Made by a program: the position numbers and the translations under genes | The notes under the pieces: generated by a model | Databases searched by the model: none | Seen by the model: only the letters and a program-made list of their open reading frames with translations | What the model was told of the DNA's origin: nothing | Shown here: one piece after another, positions 54,079 to 62,612 of the stretch | Position numbering within the stretch: the stretch's first letter is position 1 | Layout of the letters: each line of letters begins with the position of its first letter | DNA from: Akkermansia sp. N21116 | GTDB lineage: Bacteria > Verrucomicrobiota > Verrucomicrobiia > Verrucomicrobiales > Akkermansiaceae | Length of the DNA stretch: 64,000 nt | NCBI RefSeq assembly: GCF_029854705.2 | Contig: NZ_CP139035.1 | Span: forward strand, 1,612,001-1,676,000 | Direction of reading: 5' to 3'

Positions 54079-54678
54079 ATGAAAAACGCATGGATGACAG
54101 TAGCCGCAGTGGCGGGATTGGTGTTATGGAGCTCCTGCTCCTCGGTGGGAACGGACGGGGACAATGGCTTGGCGGTGACCTCTCCGGGGGAACCTGCCTA
54201 CCATGGCAGGAACTACAGGGATAATGCTCTGATGGCCGATGCTTCCGGCAAAGCATTGAAGATGCACGTTTCGATCGACAACCAGAAGGGTACCCTGTTC
54301 GTCGACGGAAAAAAGGCGCTTGTCTTTCCCCTGAGTACGGGTATTCCCGGTCACTCCACCCCGAAGGGGAACTTCAAAATCTATGGCAAGGAACTCGTTC
54401 ATTATTCATCCCTTTACGGCAGCATTTACAACGATGACGGCAAGCAGGTCGTCCGGTATGCGGACAGGAGGAAGAACAGCGTACCGGCCGGGGCCAAATT
54501 TTCCGGAGCTCCCATGCCGTACACAATGTGGTTCAGCGGCTCCTGTGCTCTTCATGAAGGAGAAGTGCCGGATCCTCCCATGCTGGCGTCACACGGGTGT
54601 ATCCACTTGCCGCAGGAAGTTGCCAGAGAACTGTATGAGCTGTGTCCGGTCGGGATGACCGTGACCGTCTCCAATTAA
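54079..54678 (+). CDS. L,D-transpeptidase (YkuD domain), likely lipoprotein
   Basis: A 199-residue protein whose start resembles a lipoprotein signal (MKNAWMTVAAVAGLVLW then SSCSS, with C20 the likely lipid-bearing Cys). The YkuD fold is seen as SIDNQKGTLFVDGKKALVFPLSTG and TPKGNFKIYGKE. The active-site motif is SHGCIHLP, with C174 the catalytic Cys. The usual motif is SHGCxR; the Arg is His here (H176), which may still bind the substrate. It would form 3-3 peptidoglycan crosslinks or attach lipoprotein in the periplasm. It is convergent with the oxidoreductase, 7 bp between the stops. Confidence 0.88.
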   Translation: MKNAWMTVAAVAGLVLWSSCSSVGTDGDNGLAVTSPGEPAYHGRNYRDNALMADASGKALKMHVSIDNQKGTLFVDGKKALVFPLSTGIPGHSTPKGNFKIYGKELVHYSSLYGSIYNDDGKQVVRYADRRKNSVPAGAKFSGAPMPYTMWFSGSCALHEGEVPDPPMLASHGCIHLPQEVARELYELCPVGMTVTVSN

Positions 54679-54685
54679 TCCTGCT

Positions 54686-55678
54686 TTATTCCATGGGGAA
54701 TCTCATGCCCCAGGAAGCCCGGATTGCATCCATGAGGCACATCATGCGGAGGGTTTCCTCGTGGGGCATATCGGGGCATTCCGTCCGTCCATCTCGGATG
54801 GCCTGTGCGCAAGCCTCTACCTGGTACTCATAACCGCTGATTTGGGGAGGGACGTCGTAATGGGCGGAGAGTTCGCGCTTGAGGTTGTAAACGTTAATTC
54901 CTTCGCAGTTGTTGATGTTGGTCACGGAGATATAGCCTTTGTCTCCGAAGATGTAGCCGTGGCGGTCCGTCATGGCCAGCATGTTGCTGTGGAGGCAGGC
55001 CATGCGTCCGTCTTCGTAGCAGAGGGTGATGCTGTTGGAAGCATCGACTCCACGATCGGTCATGATGGCGGAACTGATGGTCTCCCGAATGTCGTGGCCG
55101 AAAAACATGGCGGCGAAGTTGAGCGGGTAAATACCCAGATCAAGCAAGGCACCTCCGGCCAGGGCCGGATCTTGCAGCCGTCCGACATGTCCAAGGGAAT
55201 AGCCTAGGTTGGCCGACAACGAGGTTGCCGTGCCGATGGCTCCGCCGGCAAGGATCTCGTCGATTATGCGGCGGGAAGGCATGTAGCGCGTCCAGATGGC
55301 TTCAGCAAGGAGTAATCCCCGGGCACGGGCCAGAGCAATGATGCGTTCGGCTTCGGTTGCATTGACAGTGAATGCTTTTTCACATAGGACGTGCTTGCCG
55401 TGGCTAAGGCAGAGCTCGGCGTTTTCTGCGTGCTGGGAGTGGGGGGTAGCAATGTATACCAGCTCGATGTCCGGATCTTTCATCATGGATTCATAGGAAC
55501 CGTAGGAACGGGCTATACCGTGGGCGTGCGCGAATTCCCGGGCTTTATCCGGAGTTCGCGAAGCGATGGCGACGCATTCGGCTCCCTCCATCCGGGAGAG
55601 AGTATGAGCCATGGTAGAAGCGATGGAACCGGCTCCGAGGATGCCGATTTTTAACGGGGATGTCGTGTTCATGGTCAT
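54686..55678 (-). CDS. Gfo/Idh/MocA family oxidoreductase
   Basis: A 330-residue NAD(P)-dependent oxidoreductase. The Rossmann start is IGILGAGSIASTMAHTL. The EKAFTVNATEAERII region contains the conserved Lys of the active site (CEKAF), and the second domain begins near SRRIIDEILAGGAIG. Members act on sugars, inositols or as glycoside hydrolases (GH109), but the substrate here is unknown. No secretion signal is seen, so a GH109-type role is not favoured. The ATG at 55678 is chosen; 55672 is also possible. It follows rlpA after 35 bp. Confidence 0.87.
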   Translation of the reverse strand: MTMNTTSPLKIGILGAGSIASTMAHTLSRMEGAECVAIASRTPDKAREFAHAHGIARSYGSYESMMKDPDIELVYIATPHSQHAENAELCLSHGKHVLCEKAFTVNATEAERIIALARARGLLLAEAIWTRYMPSRRIIDEILAGGAIGTATSLSANLGYSLGHVGRLQDPALAGGALLDLGIYPLNFAAMFFGHDIRETISSAIMTDRGVDASNSITLCYEDGRMACLHSNMLAMTDRHGYIFGDKGYISVTNINNCEGINVYNLKRELSAHYDVPPQISGYEYQVEACAQAIRDGRTECPDMPHEETLRMMCLMDAIRASWGMRFPME

Positions 55679-55713
55679 GAAATTGTTGTGATGGGAAAAC
55701 GGAAATATGGACG

Positions 55714-56220
55714 TCAGTGGAAAACCGGGCTTTTGCGTTTCCATTTACCGTCGCCGACAGAGAGTACCTGAATGTGGACTTTTTCCAGCCCGGCATGTCG
55801 GAATCCCAGTTTTTTGGCGGCAGCGGAACTCAGGTCGATTACTCTGCCTTTAACGAAGGGCCCCCGGTCGTTGACCCGTACCTTGACGGATTTCCCGGTA
55901 CGGAGCGATGTGACCCGAACTTCGCAGGGAAGGGGCAGGTACGGGTGTGCTGCATGCAGGTGCCAGGGACGAACATCTTCTCCGATGGAGGTTTCTCCGG
56001 AACTGAACCCCCAAAAACCGGATTCGTCGTAGTGGGAAGCGATTCCCGTTTGAGAAAAATACAAGGCACGTTCGACGCTCATCGGTACATATTTTTTACC
56101 GCGGATCGTGTAGGGACGAGTCATATAGCCCGGATAGTCTTCCGATTTGGGGGACGACGAACACGAGGGGAGAAAAATGCCCAGCAGGGCTGCGATGCTG
56201 ACCATGCGCCATTCTTTCAT
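55714..56220 (-). CDS. rlpA: RlpA-like septal lytic transglycosylase lipoprotein
   Basis: A 168-residue lipoprotein. The signal is MKEWRMVSIAALLGIFLPSC with a lipobox ending at C20. The double-psi beta-barrel domain shows TGIASHYDESGFWGFSSGETS, in motif form, then LPCEVRVTSLRTGKSVKVRVNDRGPF and VIDLSSAAAKKLG, the conserved RlpA core with NDRGP. RlpA cleaves glycan strands that lack stem peptides, mostly at septa. The ATG at 56220 fits the lipobox; a longer frame to 56271 adds a Cys-rich leader. It is upstream of the oxidoreductase gene on the same strand. Confidence 0.92.
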   Translation of the reverse strand: MKEWRMVSIAALLGIFLPSCSSSPKSEDYPGYMTRPYTIRGKKYVPMSVERALYFSQTGIASHYDESGFWGFSSGETSIGEDVRPWHLHAAHPYLPLPCEVRVTSLRTGKSVKVRVNDRGPFVKGRVIDLSSAAAKKLGFRHAGLEKVHIQVLSVGDGKWKRKSPVFH

Positions 56221-56364
56221 GCCATTATCGTATAAGACGGTTGTGGAATTTGCACAATGCAAAAAGAACATCCGTTATAGGTTCGTCCATCTTCCTGTTT
56301 GACACGCAGGGTGAAGTCCTGCACTTTATGGGCGTCATTACCATTTTTTCCAGTTTGTTATCGC

Positions 56365-56955
56365 ATGATGCCGGTTGCCTTTGTCCCTCACGATTTTTTT
56401 TGCCGTTATTCACCGATGGATATATTCGGTTCGCCCGAGCCTTTCGAGGTTGATTTGGGGTGTGGCGATGGCGGTTTCCTTTTGCAGATGGCGGCCCATT
56501 TCCCCGAACGCCGTTTTTTGGGGATCGAACGTTTGCTGGGGCGTGTGCGGGGTGTTTGTACTCAGGCGGAAAAGGAGGAATTGCAGAATGTGCGCGTTCT
56601 GCGCATCGAGAGCTCCTATTTTCTGGAGTGGTTTCTGGAACCCGGCTCCATTTCGCGTTTGCACTACCTTTGTCCGGATCCCTGGCCGAAAACGCGTCAC
56701 CACAAAAACCGTCTTATTCAGGATAGCCTGATGCCCGTTCTTCACACCGCCTTGGCTAATGAAGGGGAATTCCTCTTCAAGACTGATCATGAGGAATACT
56801 ATGAATGGGTGCTCGACCATATTGAGCGTAGCGGTCTTTTCAGCAGCCTCTCCTGGGAAGAAGATGCTTTCTTCTATCCCAAAACGGACTTTCAACTCCA
56901 CTGGGAAGGTATGGGAAAGACGATTTACCGAGCTCGATTCGTGAAGAAAGTGTAA
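56365..56955 (+). CDS. trmB: tRNA (guanine-N7-)-methyltransferase
   Basis: TrmB methylates G46 of many tRNAs using SAM. The 196-residue protein has the SAM site PFEVDLGCGDGGFLLQMA, the family motif FLGIERLLGRVRGV, and the catalytic LHYLCPDPWPKTRHHKNRL, in motif form, where DPWPKxRHxKxR is the hallmark. Near the end TDHEEYYEWV completes the set. ATGs at 56365 and 56368 are both possible; the longer frame to 56299 has no homology. Its stop is 3 bp from the end of the broken small membrane gene on the opposite strand. Confidence 0.93.
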   Translation: MMPVAFVPHDFFCRYSPMDIFGSPEPFEVDLGCGDGGFLLQMAAHFPERRFLGIERLLGRVRGVCTQAEKEELQNVRVLRIESSYFLEWFLEPGSISRLHYLCPDPWPKTRHHKNRLIQDSLMPVLHTALANEGEFLFKTDHEEYYEWVLDHIERSGLFSSLSWEEDAFFYPKTDFQLHWEGMGKTIYRARFVKKV

Positions 56956-56958
56956 GCG

Positions 56959-57323
56959 TCAGCATTGTTTTAGGGCGTATTTATAGAAAATTTTTGTCCA
57001 GATAAAGATTCCAGTAATACTTGCAGCAAACGTGATCAATAAGAGAAAGATCTGGATAAATGCAATTGTTTTTTTCTTGCAGGAATGACAGTTGAACAAT
57101 CCTGCCGGTCAAATAAAAGAATAACATAAAAATCAGTGCAATGGCCGAACTTGCTTTTGCACTTGCAATCCATGGATGGATTATGTCGATCCGGCGCTCT
57201 GCCAAATAGAGCAGAAATATTGCCGGGATGATGAATCCCCCCCCAGAAGAGGTAAAAGGGGAGCATGCGTTGAAAGTTGGAATACATGGCATGGTTGGTT
57301 ATTTGTTGGAAAGGTGAGGACAT
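56959..57323 (-). pseudogene. Small membrane protein gene broken at two homopolymers
   Basis: The minus strand holds three pieces of one small protein in shifting frames. Frame one starts with MSSPFQQITNHAMYSNFQRM and reaches FYLFWGG. Removing one G from the G8 run (plus strand 57237-57244) joins it to FIIPAIFLLYLAERRIDII and so on to VQLSFLQEK. Removing one A from the A7 run (57069-57075) joins that to TIAFIQIFLLLITFAA and ends YKYALKQC before a TGA at 56959. The restored protein would be about 119 residues with three or four membrane helices. It is not a family I recognise, although the middle resembles DUF4870-like proteins. Both lesions need the same change, loss of one base from a homopolymer. 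Confidence 0.7.
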
Positions 57324-57567
57324 ATATCGAAACTGGCTTTGCCGGTTTGCGTTTGTCCCATACGTCACATGCCGGAGAGCTATCTATCTTGAAGAATGTC
57401 TGAATAATCAAAATATTCAATGAGGAATTATCTTCTTGTTCATCAAATGGGGGGAGCGAGGGGTGGGGAAGTATTCAGGCAAGTCATGATATCGGCTTGA
57501 CGGGGCGTTTGTTCGGGAGCACGGTTCCCGGTAACTTCGAATGGATTATTACCCTTTGTAGATCGTC

Positions 57568-58215
57568 ATGAATTCTCCTCTTTCCCGATTTGGACTGACT
57601 TCCGAAGAACGCGTCCTGCGTGCAGTTGATTCCATCCGCCGTGGCAGCGGGGTTCTTCTTGTCGATGACGAAGATCGCGAGAACGAGGGAGACTTGATTT
57701 TTGCCGCCGATAGCATGACTGTACCGCAGATGGCGCAAATGATTCGCCATTGCAGCGGCATCGTCTGCCTGTGCTTGACGGAAGGAAAAGCGGATGAACT
57801 GGGGCTGCCTCTTATGGTTTCCAACAATACGAGCCGCTATGGTACTGCCTTCACCATTAGCATTGAAGCTGCCGAAGGCGTGACGACTGGAGTCTCGGCT
57901 TCCGACCGTATCGCGACCATTCGTGCGGCTGTCGCTCCCGGCGCTTGTCCGGAAGACTTGTCGCATCCCGGTCATATTTTCCCCCTTCGCGCTCGCTCCG
58001 GCGGTGTCCTGACCCGTCCCGGACATACGGAGGGTACTGTCGATTTAGCTCGTCTGGCTGGTCGTTCTCCGTCTGGTGTCTTGTGCGAATTGACTAACGA
58101 GGACGGTTCTATGTCCCGCCTCCCCGAAGTCGTCGCGTTCGCCGAAGCGCACGGATACCCTGTCGTTGCCATTGCCGATCTGGCCGATTACCTTCGTAAT
58201 CATTCCGGCGAATAA
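57568..58215 (+). CDS. ribB: 3,4-dihydroxy-2-butanone 4-phosphate synthase
   Basis: RibB makes the four-carbon unit of riboflavin from ribulose 5-phosphate. The 215-residue protein has [24 protein letters not shown], in motif form DDExRENEGD, then the metal and substrate region [32 protein letters not shown] and the loop [11 protein letters not shown], with [16 protein letters not shown]. It is single-domain, without the fused GTP cyclohydrolase II part of RibBA. No FMN riboswitch is visible upstream. Its start is the ATG at 57568. Confidence 0.95.
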   Translation: MNSPLSRFGLTSEERVLRAVDSIRRGSGVLLVDDEDRENEGDLIFAADSMTVPQMAQMIRHCSGIVCLCLTEGKADELGLPLMVSNNTSRYGTAFTISIEAAEGVTTGVSASDRIATIRAAVAPGACPEDLSHPGHIFPLRARSGGVLTRPGHTEGTVDLARLAGRSPSGVLCELTNEDGSMSRLPEVVAFAEAHGYPVVAIADLADYLRNHSGE

Positions 58216-58444
58216 TCCGGAAGGTCAATCTTTCTTCATCCCTTCCGCAGAACAATTTTACGAAGAGTATTGAAAAAAGGATCGTAGAAGAAGCGTGAAT
58301 GGAATTCCTGCTTCGACGTTTCTAGGGATTCGATTTTCTTGATTGGGGAAAACCGATTTTCCTGTTTGACTTTATTTGACGATGAACCATATTTATCCCA
58401 AGTCCCAAAAGTGAAAATGCATTGATGATCGTAAAAAAATTGTG

Positions 58445-58717
58445 ATGAGAACGATGCTTTTTGTATTTTTTGAATTGGTAGATAGCTTTTTATTGATTAA
58501 AAGCTTATCGCCTTTTGTCCAATATGAAGGGGAATTGCTTTATTTTAGAATATCCGGTATTCCCATCCTCCTGTTGACTGTTGGGATATGGTGGTGCCAG
58601 GACTTTTTAGGATTCAATTTATGTTTGCTGATCAGTGTGTTTTCTGCTTTATGGTTGTTTGTGACTCTTTGCCTTAGAGAGGTGTGGTCGGATCGTCACA
58701 GTAAGTCGGAACGCTGA
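58445..58717 (+). CDS. Small hydrophobic membrane protein, unknown
   Basis: A 90-residue protein with three probable membrane segments (MLFVFFELVDSFLLIKSL, ISGIPILLLTVGIWW and LCLLISVFSALWLFVTL). The end is short and basic-polar (SDRHSKSER). I recognise no family. The ATG at 58445 is preceded in frame by a GTG. The surrounding gaps are AT-rich, unlike the neighbouring genes, and the base usage is also AT-richer than in ribB, which suggests it may be of recent or foreign origin or a weakly expressed gene. Confidence 0.5.
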   Translation: MRTMLFVFFELVDSFLLIKSLSPFVQYEGELLYFRISGIPILLLTVGIWWCQDFLGFNLCLLISVFSALWLFVTLCLREVWSDRHSKSER

Positions 58718-58928
58718 TTGTTCCGATCAGTTCATCTGAAAATGGAAAGGCGATTGGAAAAACTGGTGTACCGGAGATGGGACGGGAACATGTTTAGCTG
58801 TGTAATATTTTTCAATTAAGTTGTTTGTGAGATATGCTAAATGAGGTTTCTTGACTCCCGGAGAGTTCATGCGGAATGATGGATCAAGGTTGATTACCTG
58901 TTTGATCCCCCCATTTATACCTATTCCG

Positions 58929-59660
58929 ATGAAAACCGTATTTCTGAGTTTTGCCGATTCCCGCATGTACAAGGCAGTCCAGCGTCTGCGTATCCAGGCT
59001 GAAGGCATGCGTTTTTTTGATAAGATCCATGTTTGTAATGAGCATGATTTGGATGATTCTTTTCGTTCTTCCTACGGGGAGAGAATGTATCTTGGAAGCA
59101 GAGGATTTGGCTATTGGGTATGGAAGCCTTACTTGATCCGTCGCGTGTTTGACGAGCTGATGCCCGGAGACTTGCTATTCTATTGCGATGCGGGATGCCA
59201 CTGGAACCCAGCCGGAAGATGGCGACTGGAATTTTATGCAGAACGTCTTCGTGAGGCAACCTGTGGAGTCATGGGGTTCCAGCTTGAGGTGATTCATCCC
59301 GAATTCCGTTGGACAAAGGGTGATTTGCTGGATTACTTTGCGGTACGGGAAGACAGGAATCTTCTTCTTTCCCCCCAGATATGTTCGACACATGCTTTTT
59401 TCTGCAAAAACAAGTTGTCATCCGATTTTCTGCATCAATGGCAATTGCCCTATCAACTTGATTTTTCCTTGGTGGATGATACTCCTTCTCGTTCACCCAA
59501 TTTTCCGGGATTTGTCGAACACCGGCATGATCAAAGTATTTTTTCTATTCTTTGCAAGCGAATGGGCGCGGAAATCCTTTCCGGGCAGGAAACGTATTCT
59601 TCTCGTTGGGAAGATCTGATGTTCTACCCCATTCACGACAGGCGTTCCTGCTGGAGATGA
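58929..59660 (+). CDS. Glycosyltransferase-like protein (GT-A type)
   Basis: A 243-residue protein that starts MKTVFLSFADSRMYKAVQRL. It shows an acceptor and donor layout like small GT-A glycosyltransferases in surface polysaccharide clusters: RGFGYWVWKPYLIRRVFDEL, then DLLFYCDAGCHWN, where the FYxDAGC stretch carries the likely DxD-type metal site. The final part has HDQSIFSILCKR, also typical of such proteins. The sugar is unknown. It is isolated, with no other polysaccharide genes around it and tRNA-Ser just downstream on the other strand. The ATG at 58929 is chosen since the longer frame from 58851 adds no homology. Confidence 0.68.
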   Translation: MKTVFLSFADSRMYKAVQRLRIQAEGMRFFDKIHVCNEHDLDDSFRSSYGERMYLGSRGFGYWVWKPYLIRRVFDELMPGDLLFYCDAGCHWNPAGRWRLEFYAERLREATCGVMGFQLEVIHPEFRWTKGDLLDYFAVREDRNLLLSPQICSTHAFFCKNKLSSDFLHQWQLPYQLDFSLVDDTPSRSPNFPGFVEHRHDQSIFSILCKRMGAEILSGQETYSSRWEDLMFYPIHDRRSCWR

Positions 59661-59789
59661 TCTTCGGGACAATGGATTGTTAGGCCTACTTATTCCCGTG
59701 TTTCCGCTTATATGGGGGATCAATTCCACCAGATATTGGGATAGAACCATAAAAAGCGCTCTTACTGGAAGAATGCTTCAGATAAAATT

Positions 59790-59879
59790 TGGCGGACAGG
59801 GTGGGATTCGAACCCACGGTGCGGTTTCCCGCACGCCGGTTTTCAAGACCGGAGCCATAAACCACTCGACCACCTGTCC
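59790..59879 (-). tRNA. tRNA-Ser (anticodon TGA)
   Basis: On the minus strand a complete cloverleaf with the long variable arm of a serine tRNA is visible. The acceptor stem is GGACAGG with CCTGTCC. The anticodon stem-loop is CCGGT CTTGAAA ACCGG in type, with TGA as the anticodon. The long variable arm is CGTGCGGGAAACCGCACCG, in short form, and GTTCGAATC is the TpsiC loop. An encoded CCA ends at 59790. Confidence 0.95.
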
Positions 59880-59987
59880 GTGTGAGGAGGATTCTGCATA
59901 TTTTGTCATTAAGGGCAAGAGTATCGTTCGACATTTTCCCAGTATTCCTGAGTGGAATACTCATGCAGGTGAGGATATGAAACAAGT

Positions 59988-60021
59988 CGTGCCCGTCTAC
60001 AGATGAAGTAGGCCGGGCACG
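59988..60021 (-). terminator. Possible terminator of the SPFH gene
   Basis: An 8-bp stem (CGTGCCCG at 59988-59995 with CGGGCACG at 60014-60021) lies 25 bp after the SPFH stop. The following T content on the minus strand is low. A separate perfect 8-bp hairpin (AGTATTCC at 59941-59948 with GGAATACT at 59954-59961) lies further downstream. Confidence 0.4.
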
Positions 60022-60045
60022 GGATAAGTGGATGCGGAATGGCGT

Positions 60046-61110
60046 TTATTTACTTTGCGGCTGGTCGTTGAGGTTGAGGACTCCCAGGACGGACATGGCC
60101 GAGTTTTTATCTGAACCGTTGGAGGAGGGTAGATAGATTTTGGCGTTGTTGAGCATGTTGTCGTACATTTTTGCCCTCAGCATGTTGGGGCCCATGGCTT
60201 TTTCCTTGAGAGCAAGGCCTTCGGCTTCTGCCTTGGCTTCGAGTATGGTACCTTTGGCCTTGGCTTCTGCTTTGAGAAGGGAGACTTCTGCTTCGGCTTT
60301 CCCTTGGGCTATGCGTCCCTGGGCTTCCTGTTTGGCTATTTCGTATTTGAGAGTTCCTTCGGCTTCGCCTTTAGCTTTTTGGATGGCGATGTCTTTTTGG
60401 GCGATTTCCAGTTCGATGGCTTTACGTTCGTTTTCCTGTGTGGCTTTGACTTTGTTGACGACGGCTTCGATGATGGGGGTCGGAGGGTTGGTCTCACCAA
60501 CGGCAACGGAGTCGACGACGAACGGGGTTTGTTCCAGGCGCCTTCTGACCTGGGTGAGGACATCGTCGGATATTTTCTGGAGGTTGCTGGAGGCGTCGAG
60601 TGCGGGGTATTTGCTTAATTCTGTACGAACGGCGGTGCGGAAGGGTTGCTGGATGAAGTTTTTGTATGCAAACCCCATGATTTCATCGGCGTCTTCATCG
60701 TCGTTTTTCCCGCTGGTTTGAGCGATGCCGCCGTATTGTTCCATGAATTCCTTAATTTTTTTAGGATTGAGGCGGAAGACCATGGATGCCTGGCAGGAGA
60801 TGGGAAGTTTGTCTTTGCCAAGGATTGCGGTGTTGTCTTTGGTGGAGAAGTGCTCGATGGTTGTTTCCGGGGTGATGGAAACTTTGCTGACGGCGCGGCG
60901 CCAGGTGAAACCGGTGGAGGCGGGGCCGATGAGGACTCCTTGGAATTCGTTGCTGCCGATGATGGGTTTGGTGTAAACGTATCCGGCAAATCCAGAGAGG
61001 ACGCGATGGTTTCCCATGTTGTTGTACAGGAAGATTCCGGTACCAAAGATGATTGCAAGGGTTGCAAGGGTGCCGAATTTTATGCTAAGCAGGGAAGATT
61101 GTTGTGCCAT
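60046..61110 (-). CDS. SPFH/band-7 membrane protein
   Basis: A 354-residue protein of the SPFH (stomatin, prohibitin, flotillin, HflK/C) superfamily. An N-terminal membrane anchor (FGTLATLAIIFGTGIFL) is followed by the band-7 domain of about residues 40-215 (GASTGFTWRRAVSKVSITPETT-like). The C-terminal half is a long alpha-helical coiled coil rich in Ala, Glu and Lys, with repeats such as KAEAEVSLLKAEAKAKG. These proteins form oligomers that scaffold membrane proteases such as FtsH or NfeD-type. An NfeD-type protease is at 51-52.6 kb. Function beyond the family is not readable. Confidence 0.9.
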   Translation of the reverse strand: MAQQSSLLSIKFGTLATLAIIFGTGIFLYNNMGNHRVLSGFAGYVYTKPIIGSNEFQGVLIGPASTGFTWRRAVSKVSITPETTIEHFSTKDNTAILGKDKLPISCQASMVFRLNPKKIKEFMEQYGGIAQTSGKNDDEDADEIMGFAYKNFIQQPFRTAVRTELSKYPALDASSNLQKISDDVLTQVRRRLEQTPFVVDSVAVGETNPPTPIIEAVVNKVKATQENERKAIELEIAQKDIAIQKAKGEAEGTLKYEIAKQEAQGRIAQGKAEAEVSLLKAEAKAKGTILEAKAEAEGLALKEKAMGPNMLRAKMYDNMLNNAKIYLPSSNGSDKNSAMSVLGVLNLNDQPQSK

Positions 61111-61242
61111 TGAAGTAGGGGGGGTGTTTTCCAGTATAGCCGTATTTTGGATGAATTGGCAATACGTAAATAGGGGCTGGGGAGCGGGCCCAATTTGGCT
61201 TTCGACCTCTCTTCTCTGTTCTCTGTCAGATGGATGAGACCC

Positions 61243-62424
61243 CTATTTTGAGGTTTTATCCTGGGATTTGTCGCAGGGTACGAGGAGTTCTTCTTTGCTG
61301 AAGGTGCGGAAGGCGATTCCTTCTGCAAGGTCTTTCTTACCGGCTTCGTAAAGGATGCCGATTTGTCCTGTGTTCAGGATGATGAGGTTGGAGTATCCGG
61401 ATGGACCTTCGTAAACGGTTTTGGCGTAGGGCCAGGATTCACCGCCGTTGGTGGAGGTGCGGATGGTTATGTTTTTTCTGGCGCGTGGTGTGGCGGCAGG
61501 GTTGGAAAAGTAGAGGGTGTTCTCTGTGTTGTAGTCGCGGGCGATGGAGCCTTGGCAGACGGGACAGGGCAGGGCGAGCTCAAGTTTCAGAGGGGTCCAG
61601 GTGGCTCCTCCGTCGTGGCTGGTTCTGATGCCGCGCATGCCTTTCCCATGGGTTTGCATGCGCATGTTTTGCACAAGTACGTCGGTCGCTGTTTCTGCAA
61701 TCTGGCTTTCGTTTGATCCGATGCCGGCTGTTTCGCCGATGTTCCAGGTATCTCCGGCGTCGTCGGAGTAGATGCAGTGGGCCTTGTATTGCCTGTCTGC
61801 ATCGCTGTGATTGGCCGGGATGACGAGGCGTCCTTTGTGGCGACCTTCTCTGATTTGAATGCCGGAGCAGGGACCGGTGGCGTACCAGCGCCAGTCGTGC
61901 TTTTTGGTTTGGGCGGTGATGTTGCGCCGTTTGCTCCATGTGAGCCCATCGTCGTCTGAGTGCTGAATGTACACTTCACGCGTGGCTTTGCCATCCATGA
62001 TGGCGTATTCGCTGGCGTTTGAACCACAGGATATCAGGAATATTCTACCGGTGGCACTGTCGACGACAGGGGCAGGGTTGCCACATTGGTTGTCGCCGTC
62101 GTCCTGGACGATGATGAGATCGCTCCATGTTTTCCCTCCGTCTGTAGAACGGCTGGCTACGATATCGAGGTTGCCGTGGTCTGCTGTGCTGTTGACGCGG
62201 CCTTCAGCGAAGGCGATCAGGGTGCCTCGGGGGCTTTGGACGATGGCGGGGATACGATAACATTTGTATCCGCCTTCCCCCGATTTAAAGATGTAGGGGA
62301 TGGAAGTCAGAGCTGAAATCCCCTCCGAGCCGTTCTCTTGGCAGAAGGCAGAATTGGCTTGCAGGGAGTAACATGCCAAAGCGCCCAGTAAGGACAAGGT
62401 GTATATTTTCCTATTGGTAAACAT
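61243..62424 (-). CDS. Secreted GH33 sialidase (short form)
   Basis: A 393-residue exo-alpha-sialidase with a signal peptide (MFTNRKIYTLSLLGALACYS, ending near ANSAFCQ). The Arg-triad motif is YKCYRIPAIVQSPRGTLIAFAEGR, in motif form YRIP. Asp boxes are STDGGKTWSD, SDDDGLTWSK, SDDAGDTWN and SHDGGATWTP. The remaining catalytic pattern includes YSNLIILNTGQIGILYEAG. It lacks the N-terminal domains of the 697-residue sialidase at 26-28 kb, so the two are not recent copies. It may be controlled by the adjacent GntR-type regulator 188 bp upstream. Confidence 0.93.
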   Translation of the reverse strand: MFTNRKIYTLSLLGALACYSLQANSAFCQENGSEGISALTSIPYIFKSGEGGYKCYRIPAIVQSPRGTLIAFAEGRVNSTADHGNLDIVASRSTDGGKTWSDLIIVQDDGDNQCGNPAPVVDSATGRIFLISCGSNASEYAIMDGKATREVYIQHSDDDGLTWSKRRNITAQTKKHDWRWYATGPCSGIQIREGRHKGRLVIPANHSDADRQYKAHCIYSDDAGDTWNIGETAGIGSNESQIAETATDVLVQNMRMQTHGKGMRGIRTSHDGGATWTPLKLELALPCPVCQGSIARDYNTENTLYFSNPAATPRARKNITIRTSTNGGESWPYAKTVYEGPSGYSNLIILNTGQIGILYEAGKKDLAEGIAFRTFSKEELLVPCDKSQDKTSK

Positions 62425-62544
62425 TGCTTTACGACAGGGAGGGGATGTTTGGGAGTCATGTACAAAATGCCTCTTTCACGATTGATTGCAAGAATCCCTT
62501 GCCATTTCCGTAAAAAGACCACTTGTTGTGTTTTCGCAGGTTAT

Positions 62545-62570
62545 AAATAACTGATAATAACGTGTTATTT
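62545..62570. promoter_or_regulatory. Palindrome in the sialidase upstream region, possible operator
   Basis: A 7-bp inverted repeat AAATAAC (62545-62551) and GTTATTT (62564-62570) with a 12-bp spacer lies in the gap between the regulator stop and the sialidase start. It could be an operator for the GntR-type regulator. This is inference from symmetry alone; the region is AT-rich. Confidence 0.35.
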
Positions 62571-62612
62571 CTGGAGGACAAAAATAAAAAAACCAATTAC
62601 GAACAGCCCATG

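Noticed and set aside
57324-57567. FMN riboswitch upstream of ribB
   Set aside because: The conserved junction elements of the FMN aptamer are not visible in the 244 bp before the gene.
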